This document shows positions 34,929 through 45,610 of a DNA stretch of 45,878 nt, one piece after another. Below the pieces are notes generated by a model. It saw only the letters and a list, made by a program, of their open reading frames with translations. It ran no database searches and was not told where the DNA came from. The stretch comes from Jaenimonas drosophilae (lineage: Eukaryota > Euglenozoa > Kinetoplastea > Trypanosomatida > Trypanosomatidae). The stretch spans positions 1 to 45,878 of the forward strand of contig JASAON010001519.1 in the NCBI GenBank assembly GCA_030849065.1, in the 5' to 3' direction. Position 1 is the first letter of the stretch. Each line of letters starts with the position of its first letter. The position numbers and the translations under genes are program-made.

Positions 34929-36611
34929 TTACTCGATACGGATCTTCTTGTGGCAGTCAGGCTCAGCATTATCATCCGCAGCTGCATCCTCATCCAGGTT
35001 ATCCGTTGCCTCAGGTTGACCATCCTCGTCATCGATCCTGAGCTCGTCAAGCATCTCTTCAAGGGGAATATCCGGCGGGGCCTCTTCCTCGTCTTCGTCG
35101 TCTTCTGCAGTGGCCTCACGGCGAACATTTTGGCGAGCCTCCACTTCGCCATCCATCATCTTGTAGATGCACACGTCCTTGCGCAACTCAGGATCGCGCT
35201 CCAGCTCCTCCTCAAACTCTGCCTCGTCCTCGTTGATGTCACCACCTCCACGGCGCTGACCTTCTCCATGACGCCCAATCACGGTGGCCTCACCCTGCGA
35301 GGTAACCACATCAAGCTTCTTCAGTTTCCACACGCGGCGGTTACGACGGGCCTTCTGCGACGGGAAGAACTTACGCACAAGCACGACATCCTGCAGTTGC
35401 TCTGGCTTGTAAAGCCCGTCGTCCAAGTCGCCGTTGTTGAAGTTGCGGCTGTCAATGAGGTAGCCCTTCACAAGGTCTCCCGGGTTCAAGATTCCACCGA
35501 GGTGCGACTGCACGATCCACTCCCGGCCCTCCCCAACCTCTGAGCTCAAGCACACCGTTACTAGTCCGAGCTGATACTTACCATTGGTGATTGGCTGCAG
35601 CTGACACTCCAAAACATAAAACTCCACCATATCTCGTGAGGTCATCAGTGGCGCGAAAGGCTTCTTCCAGAAGAGAGTGCCGGTGATCTCACCCGCTCTG
35701 AGAGTTTTTGGATCCATAAAAACAATAGAACTATAGACCTTATGAACGAGAACAAGTGGCCCCAACCCTCCAAGGGACTTGAGGTAGTAGTCCTTGTAAG
35801 GAATGAGCACAAGATCTTCACGTGAAATTGGCGCAATATCCAAACTGTAGGTGTAATGCTGAACAGCGGTGTTGTTCTTGGAGTCGTGGGAGACGAGTTG
35901 GACAGCATCTCGACGGGTCACTGGGGCGGTTCGGTTGAGGAACTCCAAGAAGTTAAGCGCGTGACTCTTGTGGCCAAAGAAGAAGTCAAGACCATCAGGC
36001 TGCTGCTCAATGCGGGTGAAGTTCTCATGAAGACGCTTCTTTAGGATGAGCTGCTCCAGATACAGGAAGGTCTTCTTATGCTCCACCTTCTGTCGCAGCT
36101 GCACACACGCATCCCACTGCGGCTGACCCGTTGCCACTTTTTGGCAGGTGGGGCACTGCTGCCACGCCACTATGTATTCCACCATGCAGCTCTGCTGAAT
36201 CACTGTGTTGTTGAACACCTCCTTCTGTACCGTCAGCTTCAGTTTGATACGCTTGCTGTGTGGCTCAGTCCAAAGGAATTTAGCGTCGACCAGCTTTGCT
36301 TTGCTGGAGTTGCTGTTGCTTCCGGCACTGCTGTTGAGACCTTTGATGCGCTTGAGGCAAATGGTGAGAAGTTCACGGCTTTCCAACTCAGCACGACCCC
36401 AGAACTTTGGTGGTTGCAGGTAGCGGTAGCACTCAGGACAGTACACAAGGATATACTCCTTTTGCAATGTATCCGTGATGTCCACATGAGCGCGCAGGCA
36501 GTTTGGGCACATGTTGCTGGGGTTGCTGTCAATGAGAAGCCCACAGATGCAGCATGAGACCTGAGGGACGACACGGTCCCTAGCGTTGGGGTGGTTGCTG
36601 TCAAGATCCAT
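34929..36611 (-). CDS. NMD3: 60S ribosomal export protein NMD3
   Basis: 560 residues. NMD3 is the conserved adaptor that carries nascent 60S subunits out of the nucleus through CRM1. The N-terminus has the expected zinc-binding cysteine pairs: CCICG (20-24), CPNC (35-38), CPEC (58-61) and CPTC near 150. The central NMD3 body is well kept (PDGLDFFFGHKSHALNFLEF, DLVLIPYKDYY, LGPLVLVHKV, NPGDLVKGYLIDSRNFNN). Near the acidic C-terminus IPLEEMLDELRID is a good leucine-rich nuclear export signal, followed by basic KKIRIE. Length is close to yeast NMD3, about 518. The start lies 47 nt after a clear acceptor. Confidence 0.96.
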   Translation of the reverse strand: MDLDSNHPNARDRVVPQVSCCICGLLIDSNPSNMCPNCLRAHVDITDTLQKEYILVYCPECYRYLQPPKFWGRAELESRELLTICLKRIKGLNSSAGSNSNSSKAKLVDAKFLWTEPHSKRIKLKLTVQKEVFNNTVIQQSCMVEYIVAWQQCPTCQKVATGQPQWDACVQLRQKVEHKKTFLYLEQLILKKRLHENFTRIEQQPDGLDFFFGHKSHALNFLEFLNRTAPVTRRDAVQLVSHDSKNNTAVQHYTYSLDIAPISREDLVLIPYKDYYLKSLGGLGPLVLVHKVYSSIVFMDPKTLRAGEITGTLFWKKPFAPLMTSRDMVEFYVLECQLQPITNGKYQLGLVTVCLSSEVGEGREWIVQSHLGGILNPGDLVKGYLIDSRNFNNGDLDDGLYKPEQLQDVVLVRKFFPSQKARRNRRVWKLKKLDVVTSQGEATVIGRHGEGQRRGGGDINEDEAEFEEELERDPELRKDVCIYKMMDGEVEARQNVRREATAEDDEDEEEAPPDIPLEEMLDELRIDDEDGQPEATDNLDEDAAADDNAEPDCHKKIRIE

Positions 36612-36658
36612 GGCACGCGCTCAGACAGGGAATGGGGTTCAGAGTTTGTAGCACTAGC

Positions 36659-36680
36659 CTGAGAAAAAGAACAACTAAGA
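36659..36680 (-). promoter_or_regulatory. Predicted trans-splice acceptor for NMD3
   Basis: The minus strand reads GTTGTTCTTTTTCTCAG with AG at 36660-36659, a textbook polypyrimidine-AG, 47 nt before the ATG. Confidence 0.7.
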
Positions 36681-37165
36681 GTTAGTGATGGGAGCGAAAA
36701 CACGATGAGGAGTACAAACTTCATGACGACTGACGATCGTGTAGATTGGTTATCACGCACGAAACTGTTGAACATTGACGAATGAGAGGGCCCCCATGTT
36801 CTGATGCATGATAATAATGGGCTAGCAGAAGCTTTCCGCTTCAGGGAACGTGGCTTCGGGTTCCTATTTCCATCACACGTTGTGGCACCAATCAATGCGT
36901 TTCTTCTGTCATACCGTGTGAAAAAGATGTACGGAAATCGCCATCACCGGTTACGGAATGGGAGAATTCCTTATCTCTCACGACAACAGAAAACGATTGG
37001 AGTGGGCTGAGGAGGAGGAAAAGGACACAAGATACGAGAACCCAGAGGGCAGTAGAGGGTGGGGATTGAGATTGAGAGGGGCGGTACATGCCACTTCAAC
37101 AAGAAACGTAAGCAAAGTGAGAACTCAAAGAATGGAGCGAAACAACCAAACAAACATACAGCGCA

Positions 37166-37348
37166 TCACAAGACATTGTCATCCAATCGATAATCGGAAG
37201 CTATACAAAGAGGGGTGGTATATACTGGGTGAGGGTATGAAGAACACACTTGGGGTCGCCATTCTAGGGCAATGGATGCCCACAAGTTGTCATCCTTGAT
37301 TGATTGCAGCTGCTTCTCTCTGCGATCCAAATCCTCATCATCAAGCAT
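37166..37348 (-). CDS. Candidate 60-residue ORF in the gene-poor region
   Basis: After a T-rich tract (about 37465-37400) and the acceptor ACGTAG near 37397, the first ATG opens a 60-codon frame beginning MLDDEDLDRREKQLQS and ending LDDNVL. The first half is acidic and helical-looking (IKDDNLWASIALEW). No family recognised. Short frames can arise by chance, so this is only a candidate. Confidence 0.25.
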   Translation of the reverse strand: MLDDEDLDRREKQLQSIKDDNLWASIALEWRPQVCSSYPHPVYTTPLCIASDYRLDDNVL

Positions 37349-40300
37349 CCAGGGAAGCGCAACAGTGAGAACGTGTACCGAACCGCAAGGATGCCTACGT
37401 CGTGAAGATGAAAGGGATGAGCAACGACAGATATGCAGCAAGAATGCAAAAAAACAAAGTACAAATCAAGTCACATGAGCAACATAGAGTGTGGTGGAGA
37501 AGATACGACCAGAAGCACTGCGAAAATCAGGAGGGGGTGAACTCAGTGCGGTGGTCTTCATACTTCCCATCAACAGCTTAGCAAAACTGAGTGAAGTCCG
37601 GGGAAGGGGCACGGCTACACATGGTTAGCACAACCCAAAATCTAGTTGATCTTCCCAATCGGCACGCACTAGCAGTCGTCGAGTGTCATAAACTCTCACG
37701 TCCGTATCGAATCAAACAGAATGAACCAACATCGTTTCGAATTTCCGAGCTCAGCACGGACACATCGCCACAGATGAGGTTCGGCCGTTCGCCAACACAT
37801 CCTGAGTGTCGGTCGTCGGCCAAGGGGAACAAAGCCCGTCACCACATAGCAGGTGTAAATGCGCGTCCAAGCGAACTGAAGAAAAATTAAAGAAAAACAG
37901 AAAACACAAGATACGTTTCTCAATGGGATGGAGCGAGGTGGGGAAGGAAAAGGAAGGAAGCAGAGACATTTGCGACTCGCATGAGATGATCTTCGGATTC
38001 TCATGATGAATCGCAAATCCTCCTGCAAAACAAGAATCAACAACAAAAGGAGAAAACAGGTTTGTGGATGCGGCACTCTCGTAGCGACACTTCACAGCCG
38101 TCGTTCCTGTGAAGAAAACACTAGCAAGAACCACTACGGCATGCCGCAGTGTAGGTTTGAGAGATGGAATGAAGGGAATGAAGTCTGAGAAACACTACAG
38201 AAATCACTGTGGCACGTGTGCGTGGACCAATCAGCTCGATGACACAAGACGGGAGAAAGAACCCCCCTGACAAGGAGTTGGACACCAACAGCGTCAACAA
38301 TAACAACAAAACCAAGTACAAAAAGAGATCGCGGCTCGCGACACCCCTCTCCATCCACCCAATTGCATCCCCTATCTTATTAGGCGGATGCCCGGGCATC
38401 GCAGCTCCTCTCAGTTGGCATACAACAGCTGTAATCTCAGAAACCAATTTCTGTCCAACCGTGGAGCCACTACATTCGCCAGCTGCTAGAAAAAAACGTG
38501 AGAAGGGAAGTAAAACAACCACAAAACCAGAAGCACAACAAAAAAAGAGAAGAGAGGGAGAGAAATACACGATAGCTAAATACACGATAAATACTCCAAA
38601 CCACAGCAAAACAAAATATAGAAAGGTAAAGATAAAGCACTTGAGGGAAATTCCCCCGTTTTCGTGTTGTCAAATATGGGCCCACAATGGAACAACAATG
38701 GCACGGTGGAGTGAAGAGTTTAGCAACGGTGGTGCAAAAGAACCAGTTCTTTGTTGCCATTGCATCCACAGAATTCCGCATTACGCAGAAGCTCCACTTA
38801 CACAATTTGTTCCGCCAGCCCAACCCGCGCAACAGAGATGGGAGACCAAGGGCCCCCGTGGCGATGCGGTCATCAAGCCAGAAGAAAGCGTCAGATACAC
38901 ACATCGGTCGTTCACCAAACATCCTACCGTATGACGCACTGCCATGATGGAGGCGGCCACGGCCGCTCAGAGAACGAGAGAAGAGAACTGGGCGATGAGC
39001 CAAAAAGAATCCAAAAAGAAACAACGGAGAAGGCACCAAGTAGCAAAATAGAAAAAAACTGGGGAGGAGGTGGAGGAAGAGAGGAGACAGTCAAACTTCC
39101 CAGTGAGTGAATGGATATAGTGTTTGGCTGACAGATAGACCTGCTTCCTTGGGTTATGCAGCTGTGAATGCCACAGTCAACATCCATCGCTGGATGATTG
39201 TTTGCCACGTCTCTGCCGATTTCCCGCAGGGTGGGTGACGGGGTTGCAAAGAGATTGAAACGAGTGGATAACAGCAGGACAGAGATGGGGTTGGCAGGAT
39301 TAATCCTGACCTTTTCCATCCGTTTCCTCGCCGCTTCAACGGCAGGTGATACCACCTCAATCCTTTGAGCGCTGGCATACTTCCCTCCTGGTTTCTTTCA
39401 CCCAACATCCCAACCACACCCGTCAGATTTCAAAAGAGGAGCAAAGTCGGTCAAACCGGAAACACAAGGGAAGTGAGAAGGATGTTGGGATGGGTTAGAT
39501 GAACACAGCAGCAAAGCAGTAAAAGTCTTTTGTTGTGTAAGGTAGAATAACGAGGGAAGATAGGAGTTTGGGGCCAAGTGAACGGGAGTGGGGGGAGGGA
39601 GGAGAAAGAGAGAGGGTGTACAGTGGTACTGTGAGTGTGTGTGCAAGGGAGTCACCTTCGTGGGAAGCAATGAAGACACTGTGGCGTGCGGCGGCATGGA
39701 AAGGGTGAAAAAGCGACATCGCACGGAAAGCAGAGAAGAGAGAACAAAACCAATGAAAACCAGGAGAAGGAAAACAACCAGCGAATCAAATCAAACAAGA
39801 TGAAGTATGCTCATGAACGCTCCCTGCATGCTCAAGATTGGAAAGGGAAGAGGAAAAAGAAGCGGAGGTGCGCATTTCCATACGTCTGGGCCAATGTAAG
39901 GGAGATCGGAGAGGGTCCGAAGTACATGGCATTGGGGGAGCGTGAGTGAGCTGAGGTGGTCCCAACAGGTGTCCCCCCGCTGGAAGAGCGACGCACACAT
40001 ATCTACATGCGACTCGTTCAGATTTTGCCACGTGGGAGAGCAAAGCGAAGGAAATGATAGGGTGGACGAATATCAAGGAGGGAGAAGGCCACAACGGATG
40101 AACTCTTTGGAGCGAAGGGGGGGGGTACTATGATTCCTGTGAAGCACTATGACCATGCAGATACTCACATAAAAATGGTTTCCTTTACTTTCACTACCTG
40201 CGCCGGACGACATCTGCATCGAGAGTACCCCTTCGCAGACCTCTGGCCCTTCTCCATCCTTGTTCCTGGCCGGGGCATTGAAATTGCCAATCCGCCGATA

Positions 40301-41236
40301 CCTGCTCCACGACTACTCATAGTTAGACTAGGAGGAGTTGGAGTCACTATTCCTTTCTTCATCGCAAAAACGGTTTCTTGAAGATGGACTCATGTAAAAA
40401 CGAGTCCACAAAACATCACTCAAAAGAAGAGAGCATGGACTGGGACACCATGACGTATGAACCAGCCCCTGTCATGGATTCACTCTGTGTTGAACGCCGC
40501 CAAGCAACTAGGTGCCTCACGGGAAAGACAGCAGCTGGACAGCGACTGTCCATCGCAGAGCAAATTGAGATGCGAGGCGACTTTTGCTGCGGTGCGGTTA
40601 CTTCTCACACGCAACACCACAGCATTATCCAACATTTTTCCTACGCATAGGCGTAAAAAGAAACTTCGCCATCAGAGAGAAAGCAGTGACCTGTGTGAGA
40701 GTGCACCGTTCTCAACTGACACGGTGTAGCTGCCACACTAGTGCTCTCGTTGATACAGAGAAACTATGAACTCCCGAAGCCTGAAGACAATACAAGAGGC
40801 ACCGCTTGGAGACAGGAAGGATCAGAGGAATAAATGATGGCTTCTTCGTTCAGAATAGAGCGTTGTCGTGGAAGGCCGCGTCTCCATCTGCCACGCCAGC
40901 ATCCACGAAATTCGTCGCGGCTATCTGACATCCAGGAAGCATCGGTGTGGGTTTCCTGATAAAGCTTCGAGGATGCAGGCAACGATCCCACTCGCACAAA
41001 TCTAACTGCTGAATGAGGGGGACCTGTTGGAGTTAGGGTGAATGTTGCAACATGATAAACTAGGTGGCTAAGACAAAGATTTCCTCGGGGACGATGTTAG
41101 GGCAAATGATGCTACCCTCCAGCGAGTTCTATTCGAAGTTGAACTCGCCGTGCATCTCTTTTACCCCCCAGTGGAGATGATTTGTCGATCATCAGTGAGT
41201 TCGTCGCACAGGGGTTCCGCCGGGTTTCAGTCTCCT

Positions 41237-43603
41237 CTACAATGTAAGTAGAAATGGGTGCAAGAGTAATTCCGTCGCTGATGGACGGCTATCTGCTCGA
41301 AATGAGCCTAAACATCTCAGGACAAAGGCTGCTGCCAGATCGGCCTCTGCCTTCCCGAGATACGGCACAAATTCTTGGGACAGATCTCGCAGTGGGTGGG
41401 TGGTATCAGTTCCATCGCTTATCATTGCTTCCACGTGTCCCCAAAGTGGCAGGAGCCTTGCATCATCACCTCTACGACACCGTTCGGCGTCTCTACTCTT
41501 GGCGCGTGTAGCAACTTCTCTCGGTATGCCCCCAAGTACCTCCACGATGAGCGAGAGGTGCTCCACGTCCATTCCTTCGTCTGTTGAAGCTAACCTCTTG
41601 GGATCAAACAGCACCCGCCCCGTGATGAGCTCATAGGCAATACATCCAACACTCCAGAGGTCAGTACGACATGAAAGCGGAAGTCCTAGCAAAACCTCAG
41701 GTGCGCGGTACTCTCGAGTTTGAATCAGTACTCCATCCGCGTTATCCATGATCCCGGCTTGGCCGCGGACTGGAAAGTCTTGCTTCGGAATCAACGGCGT
41801 ACGGAGCTGACGGATCGACCCAGATGAAGAAGGAGCCGATATTTCAATTAGTGGCTGATTCCGAGTAAGAACAGCAGAGAGGCCAAAATCACCCAAGCAC
41901 ACCAAATGCGTTGGGGGGCTACGATTATGCAGCCAAGTGGATGCTGCAGAGCGAATCTCCAGTGCAGTGTTTTCATCCAGAAAAGAAGTACCATCACAGG
42001 CAAGTCCCTTTAAAATTTCCTCCACCACGTAGTCATCAGAGTCGGTGCACAAGATGTTCTCTGGCTTCACATCGGTGTGTATGATGTGGGCCGCGTCCAG
42101 GTCTCTAAGGCCTAATAGCACAGATGTCAGAATTTTCTTTAATAGAAGAAGTTCTGCGGATGAACGCTGCTGCTCACTTGTCAGGCGCATGTGATCCACA
42201 ACAGCTAAAACATTTGGACCATACAGAGGCATGACGATGCAAAGGTGTGACCTTCTATCAACGGATGGAAGCTCGAAGTGATCAAGAAAATCAATCACTG
42301 GAGTGTCACGGGACTTAAAGAGGGATTTCATGTGGTGCAAAAGTCCCATTTCATAGTAGGTGGTCTCCAATACCGATGGAGCGCTGGTGGCAACTTTGAT
42401 CGCAACAAATGGTTGGCTCGACTTGTGCGAAGAGTGACGCATATCGTAAGCAAGCCAGACTGTGCTAAACTCACCCCAACCAATCTGCCGAAGTACCACG
42501 TAGCGAGAATTCAAGACATTACCGACGGGTAATTGGGCGTGCTGTTCAGCACTTCGAAACCTTCCGTTTTCGTGACGGTCATATGGGTGACGCACAATTT
42601 CCTGAAGCAGGCCTCGGCTCTCATTGTCGCTACACATGTGCATCTTAACTCCATCAACTTCATGTGAGAAACAGTTGGATGGATCGTTGTCACTTTCACT
42701 CATCTCACTTGTGGCATAGCTGTCGAAGTCACAAGAGACGTCTTGACTGAAACGAAGCATGCATTCATTCGCCGACGCGATTATAGCGTTAGTCTCTTCC
42801 TTACAAATGAGCTTCCGCTTTTCGCAGTCCTCCCGCAGACATCTGGGCTGACATTGAGCACCGAAGGATAATGTATTTCCTTGACGGAAATAATCGACGG
42901 GAAATGAGTCTGAGCTGCTGTGTTCTTTCCTCCTCAACTCTGAGCCAAAAGCTGACATTTCCGGTGCGATGTCTCCCACCGCGGATGTCGATTTGCTCAT
43001 TGCATCGCTACGCGCGGCATAGGAGTTTGTTAATGGAGTCAGTACCTGATTATCGCCTCGGTGAGCCTCTCGCTTTGGTGGAGCACGCAGGACATCCTTC
43101 GAAGGTTTGAGAGAAAAATTTCTGGATTCAGAATTACTATCTAAGAAGGTACCATTCGCCTCGAAAATTTTCACAGAATCAATTACTTCGGCGATTCCCG
43201 ATTTTGCAGGAACGTCAGGTTCAGTGGACGACGCAATGTTACGCGCCGCTGGATCCATAGGGTCGTGCGCACCTACGCAACCACACTGTGATCCTCCGAA
43301 AGGCTGTGTGACGTTTCCCTGCGGGTCCAGTCCACTGGCATCCACGCTCGAATGCGGAACTTGGGCTGAGGTATACTGGTGTGTGCCGAGGCACACAGGC
43401 GACTCTTCATTCACCGTTGCTGGGAAGTATAGTCCATCCAATGGGCACTGTGTATCTCGTGACCTGCACTCATCAACCGCATCACTGAAAATGGGCCACA
43501 AAAAGAGGGCGGTTGGATTTGAGAAATACGAAATCGAGTGATTTGTATTGTGCACGCCATTCGATGAAACATCGAGGCTATCAGACGGCTGACTGGAATG
43601 CAT
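41237..43603 (-). CDS. SRPK/CLK-like protein kinase
   Basis: 788 residues. Residues 1-360 are a disordered Ser/Asp-rich N-terminal region. The kinase domain runs 366-788 and resembles SR-protein kinases: LNSRYVVLRQIGWGEFSTVW (Gly loop), VAIKV (Lys403), a C-helix Glu at 418, HTDVKPENIL (509-518; HTD in place of HRD as in SRPKs), LGDFGLSA (Asp572), TREYRAPEVLLGLPLS (629-644) and LWSVGCIAYELITGRVLFDP. As in SRPKs a spacer splits the domain, here about 520-565 between the catalytic loop and DFG plus about 580-625 before the activation segment. All catalytic residues are present, so it should be active. SRPKs phosphorylate Arg-Ser proteins of RNA processing; the substrate here is inferred only by family. 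Confidence 0.88.
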   Translation of the reverse strand: MHSSQPSDSLDVSSNGVHNTNHSISYFSNPTALFLWPIFSDAVDECRSRDTQCPLDGLYFPATVNEESPVCLGTHQYTSAQVPHSSVDASGLDPQGNVTQPFGGSQCGCVGAHDPMDPAARNIASSTEPDVPAKSGIAEVIDSVKIFEANGTFLDSNSESRNFSLKPSKDVLRAPPKREAHRGDNQVLTPLTNSYAARSDAMSKSTSAVGDIAPEMSAFGSELRRKEHSSSDSFPVDYFRQGNTLSFGAQCQPRCLREDCEKRKLICKEETNAIIASANECMLRFSQDVSCDFDSYATSEMSESDNDPSNCFSHEVDGVKMHMCSDNESRGLLQEIVRHPYDRHENGRFRSAEQHAQLPVGNVLNSRYVVLRQIGWGEFSTVWLAYDMRHSSHKSSQPFVAIKVATSAPSVLETTYYEMGLLHHMKSLFKSRDTPVIDFLDHFELPSVDRRSHLCIVMPLYGPNVLAVVDHMRLTSEQQRSSAELLLLKKILTSVLLGLRDLDAAHIIHTDVKPENILCTDSDDYVVEEILKGLACDGTSFLDENTALEIRSAASTWLHNRSPPTHLVCLGDFGLSAVLTRNQPLIEISAPSSSGSIRQLRTPLIPKQDFPVRGQAGIMDNADGVLIQTREYRAPEVLLGLPLSCRTDLWSVGCIAYELITGRVLFDPKRLASTDEGMDVEHLSLIVEVLGGIPREVATRAKSRDAERCRRGDDARLLPLWGHVEAMISDGTDTTHPLRDLSQEFVPYLGKAEADLAAAFVLRCLGSFRADSRPSATELLLHPFLLTL

Positions 43604-44254
43604 CTGAGTGCCGAAGAGCTTATAAATTTTCAGGAGCTTGTTTCACGAAAAAAAAACACAGCTCCAACGCATATATAAGGGAAGTGAAGGAAAGAAGCTA
43701 TAATCACTAATGGAACTACCTTAGCACAAGAGGTGGCCCTATTGCAGATTTTATTAAAAAATAGAGATATTGCATAGTGATCGATTTCCGTATTGTGGAG
43801 CGTTGCATCAACCAATGAGCGGCGGCTCTCAAATAGTCAGATACGTCAGCCGTATTGACAAGGAAAAGACGATACACGGCATTCGCCAGGGGGTAGGAAA
43901 AAGAATTATATATTTTTTAAAATAAAAACAGGGCATCTCACTTCGGGAATTGCTGATCCCGTTTCTGCGGTGGCTCCCAGGAGTGTTCATCGTATTGCTG
44001 ATGAAATGCTGTCTCAGTGAAAATGAGATCCAAGCAAAAAGCGCACCCCATAGCGATGGAGGTTCTTTGTTCACTTTGAGCTGACAGCATTTCCAGCTTG
44101 CGTCCTTGGCCACGAGAAGAAAAAAAAAACGAATCAGTACGATAATATTACATCTTCATTGTTTGTCTCATTCTCAGCAGCCGTGGTGCAATCAAGCATT
44201 GGCATCTGTCTGTCCATAAAAGAAAGAGCCGGAGGGCTTCAGGTATCGAAGACC
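43604..44254. other. AT-rich spacer upstream of the kinase, no gene seen
   Basis: About 650 bp, clearly more AT-rich than the left half (for example about 43900-43930). It holds the kinase 5' UTR and the 3' UTR of the zinc-finger gene. Its frames open on GTG or are short. Confidence 0.5.
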
Positions 44255-45475
44255 CTACAGGTTAAACGGCTCACTATTTAGGGATGACATACTGGAATTC
44301 AGCTCGTAATGACCGAACCCGCCCTCAAGAAGTGGAGTCATTCTCTCAGAAACAGGCGTTCCTGTAGTACGCGCATCTTTCAGGATGTTGAGAAGAGACT
44401 CGTCTGCAGCAACTTGCGTGGTCCCGGATTGCTGAACGTATTCGCGAATTGTGGATCTCCACTGTTCAGTCATTGGCGACAGTACTGCCTGAGGAGGGGT
44501 GGTGGTGGCAACATCAGAAGTTTTCATCGACAACTCCACAGCACTTACGATACTTTCAGCTTCATCGTTCAGTTCAGCACTAGTTAATTGGGCATTAGCC
44601 AATTCCAGCTGCTTTGTCGCAGGTAGGGGAGAGCGTCGATCTTGTGGGTGAACACCCCAGCAGTGTTGGTCGTTGCACGTCATCGATGAACATTCATCAT
44701 CTCGAAGTCGGAATGCTTGATCTAAACGTCCGACAGTATAAATGGTCTTGAAAAAAGGAACCCATGCGCCAAAACATCGAACAGTAACTTTATTGCCATA
44801 CCGAGCGAAAAAAATTGAGTCCTTCACGCGATGAAGGATTTCCTGCCTTGAGCAATGCTCTTGAATCAGCACTTCAGTCAACCGTTGGAAAAACAACATT
44901 CGATGCCGGACTGGACCGGCTTCATGAAGGTGGAGCTGATTGCATGAAAACTCCTGAAAACAACGATGGTCAGCTAGGTGAAGGTTACAGAATGCCCCCT
45001 TTGGTTCCTTTGGGATCTTTCTTTGAGAGGGCATTTGTGGTCCTTGGATGCCACTCTGGAGGTCCAACAATGATAGGAGCCGATCACAAAGCATCCGATT
45101 GTTTGTGGAAGCTCCAGAGAGAAGGTAGTTCGATATCAGCTTTCTTGCCTCTTGGGAGCAGCGTCTCCCATCCGGTGAGGCATCCTGCTGCTCTAGGTAT
45201 ACCTTTTGAATTGTGTCGTACGCGTTCAACCACGTGAGTGCAGTTGATGATGAGGTGCTCTGAGTAAACAAATGTAAGATTGTCACTAAAAGCCCTACCG
45301 TAGGTTCGAAAGTGTCAGCTACTTTCGCTGCTGGGTACGATATAACATTACCTAGGATGTGGGTATTATTTTCATCAACGCGAGACAAGTATGAACGGAA
45401 GTCTAGACCCATATCCAGCACCTGGAGTGTCTCCGGCATTGGGAGACTAAGATTAGGTCTCCTCTGTCGCGACAT
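44255..45475 (-). CDS. CCCH zinc-finger protein (probable RNA binder)
   Basis: 406 residues. Residues 163-182 give Cys163, Cys172, Cys178, His182, spacing C-x8-C-x5-C-x3-H, the classical CCCH finger. A second group Cys262, Cys267, Cys272, His276 (C-x4-C-x4-C-x3-H) is a shortened version. Between them lies a basic, aromatic stretch (RMLFFQRLTEVLIQEHCSRQ, GNKVTVRCFGAWVPFFKTIY). The N-terminal 150 residues are helical; the C-terminal 120 are Ser/Thr-rich and probably disordered. In kinetoplastids, where genes lack individual promoters, CCCH proteins control mRNA stability and translation; that role is inferred from the fingers. The start ATG at 45475 has a stop-free but short upstream region, and no better candidate. 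Confidence 0.65.
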   Translation of the reverse strand: MSRQRRPNLSLPMPETLQVLDMGLDFRSYLSRVDENNTHILGNVISYPAAKVADTFEPTVGLLVTILHLFTQSTSSSTALTWLNAYDTIQKVYLEQQDASPDGRRCSQEARKLISNYLLSGASTNNRMLCDRLLSLLDLQSGIQGPQMPSQRKIPKEPKGAFCNLHLADHRCFQEFSCNQLHLHEAGPVRHRMLFFQRLTEVLIQEHCSRQEILHRVKDSIFFARYGNKVTVRCFGAWVPFFKTIYTVGRLDQAFRLRDDECSSMTCNDQHCWGVHPQDRRSPLPATKQLELANAQLTSAELNDEAESIVSAVELSMKTSDVATTTPPQAVLSPMTEQWRSTIREYVQQSGTTQVAADESLLNILKDARTTGTPVSERMTPLLEGGFGHYELNSSMSSLNSEPFNL

Positions 45476-45610
45476 TATGCCTCGAAAATTTTTGACCTAC
45501 AGACTAAGAGCAAAAACACAATAGAGATTCAAGGATAATATATTACTTGGTGAAATCACAAGTACCACCTGCTAGGCTTCACAGCAACACAACAGAAAAC
45601 GATGGTAGAA

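Larger units (their letters stand above)
36612..41236. other. 4.6-kb region without a confident gene
   Basis: It lies between the kinase stop and the NMD3 start; NMD3 has its own acceptor at 36659, so this is not its 5' UTR. No minus-strand frame shows recognisable content. The plus strand is rich in purine blocks (about 37000-37080, 37890-38060, 38480-38640, 38990-39100, 39585-39620, 39690-39790), which are pyrimidine tracts for a minus-strand transcript. Short frames follow some of them: 37166-37348 (60 codons, first ATG after a TAG acceptor), 38121-38399 (92 codons, hydrophobic middle) and 38470-38922 (150 codons). It could be a very long kinase 3' UTR, an array of small or non-coding RNA genes, or decayed genes. 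I see no tRNA B-box or repeat array. Confidence 0.6.

Noticed and set aside
36239..36895. Minus-strand frame overlapping the NMD3 N-terminus
   Set aside because: Most of it overlaps NMD3 in another frame, and NMD3 has its own splice acceptor within it.
38387..38400. 14-bp perfect palindrome GATGCCCGGGCATC
   Set aside because: It stands alone, has no flanking repeat or target-site pattern, and is short enough to arise by chance in this length of DNA.
38209..38934. Plus-strand frame of 241 codons in the gene-poor region
   Set aside because: Composition is driven by purine-rich tracts (Lys/Arg/Glu/Asn runs) and changes character along its length. It would be the only plus-strand gene and shows no motif.
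41237..43603. Kinase called inactive because HRD is HTD
   Set aside because: HTD in the catalytic loop is normal for SRPK-family kinases, and the Lys, Asp and Asn residues are all present.
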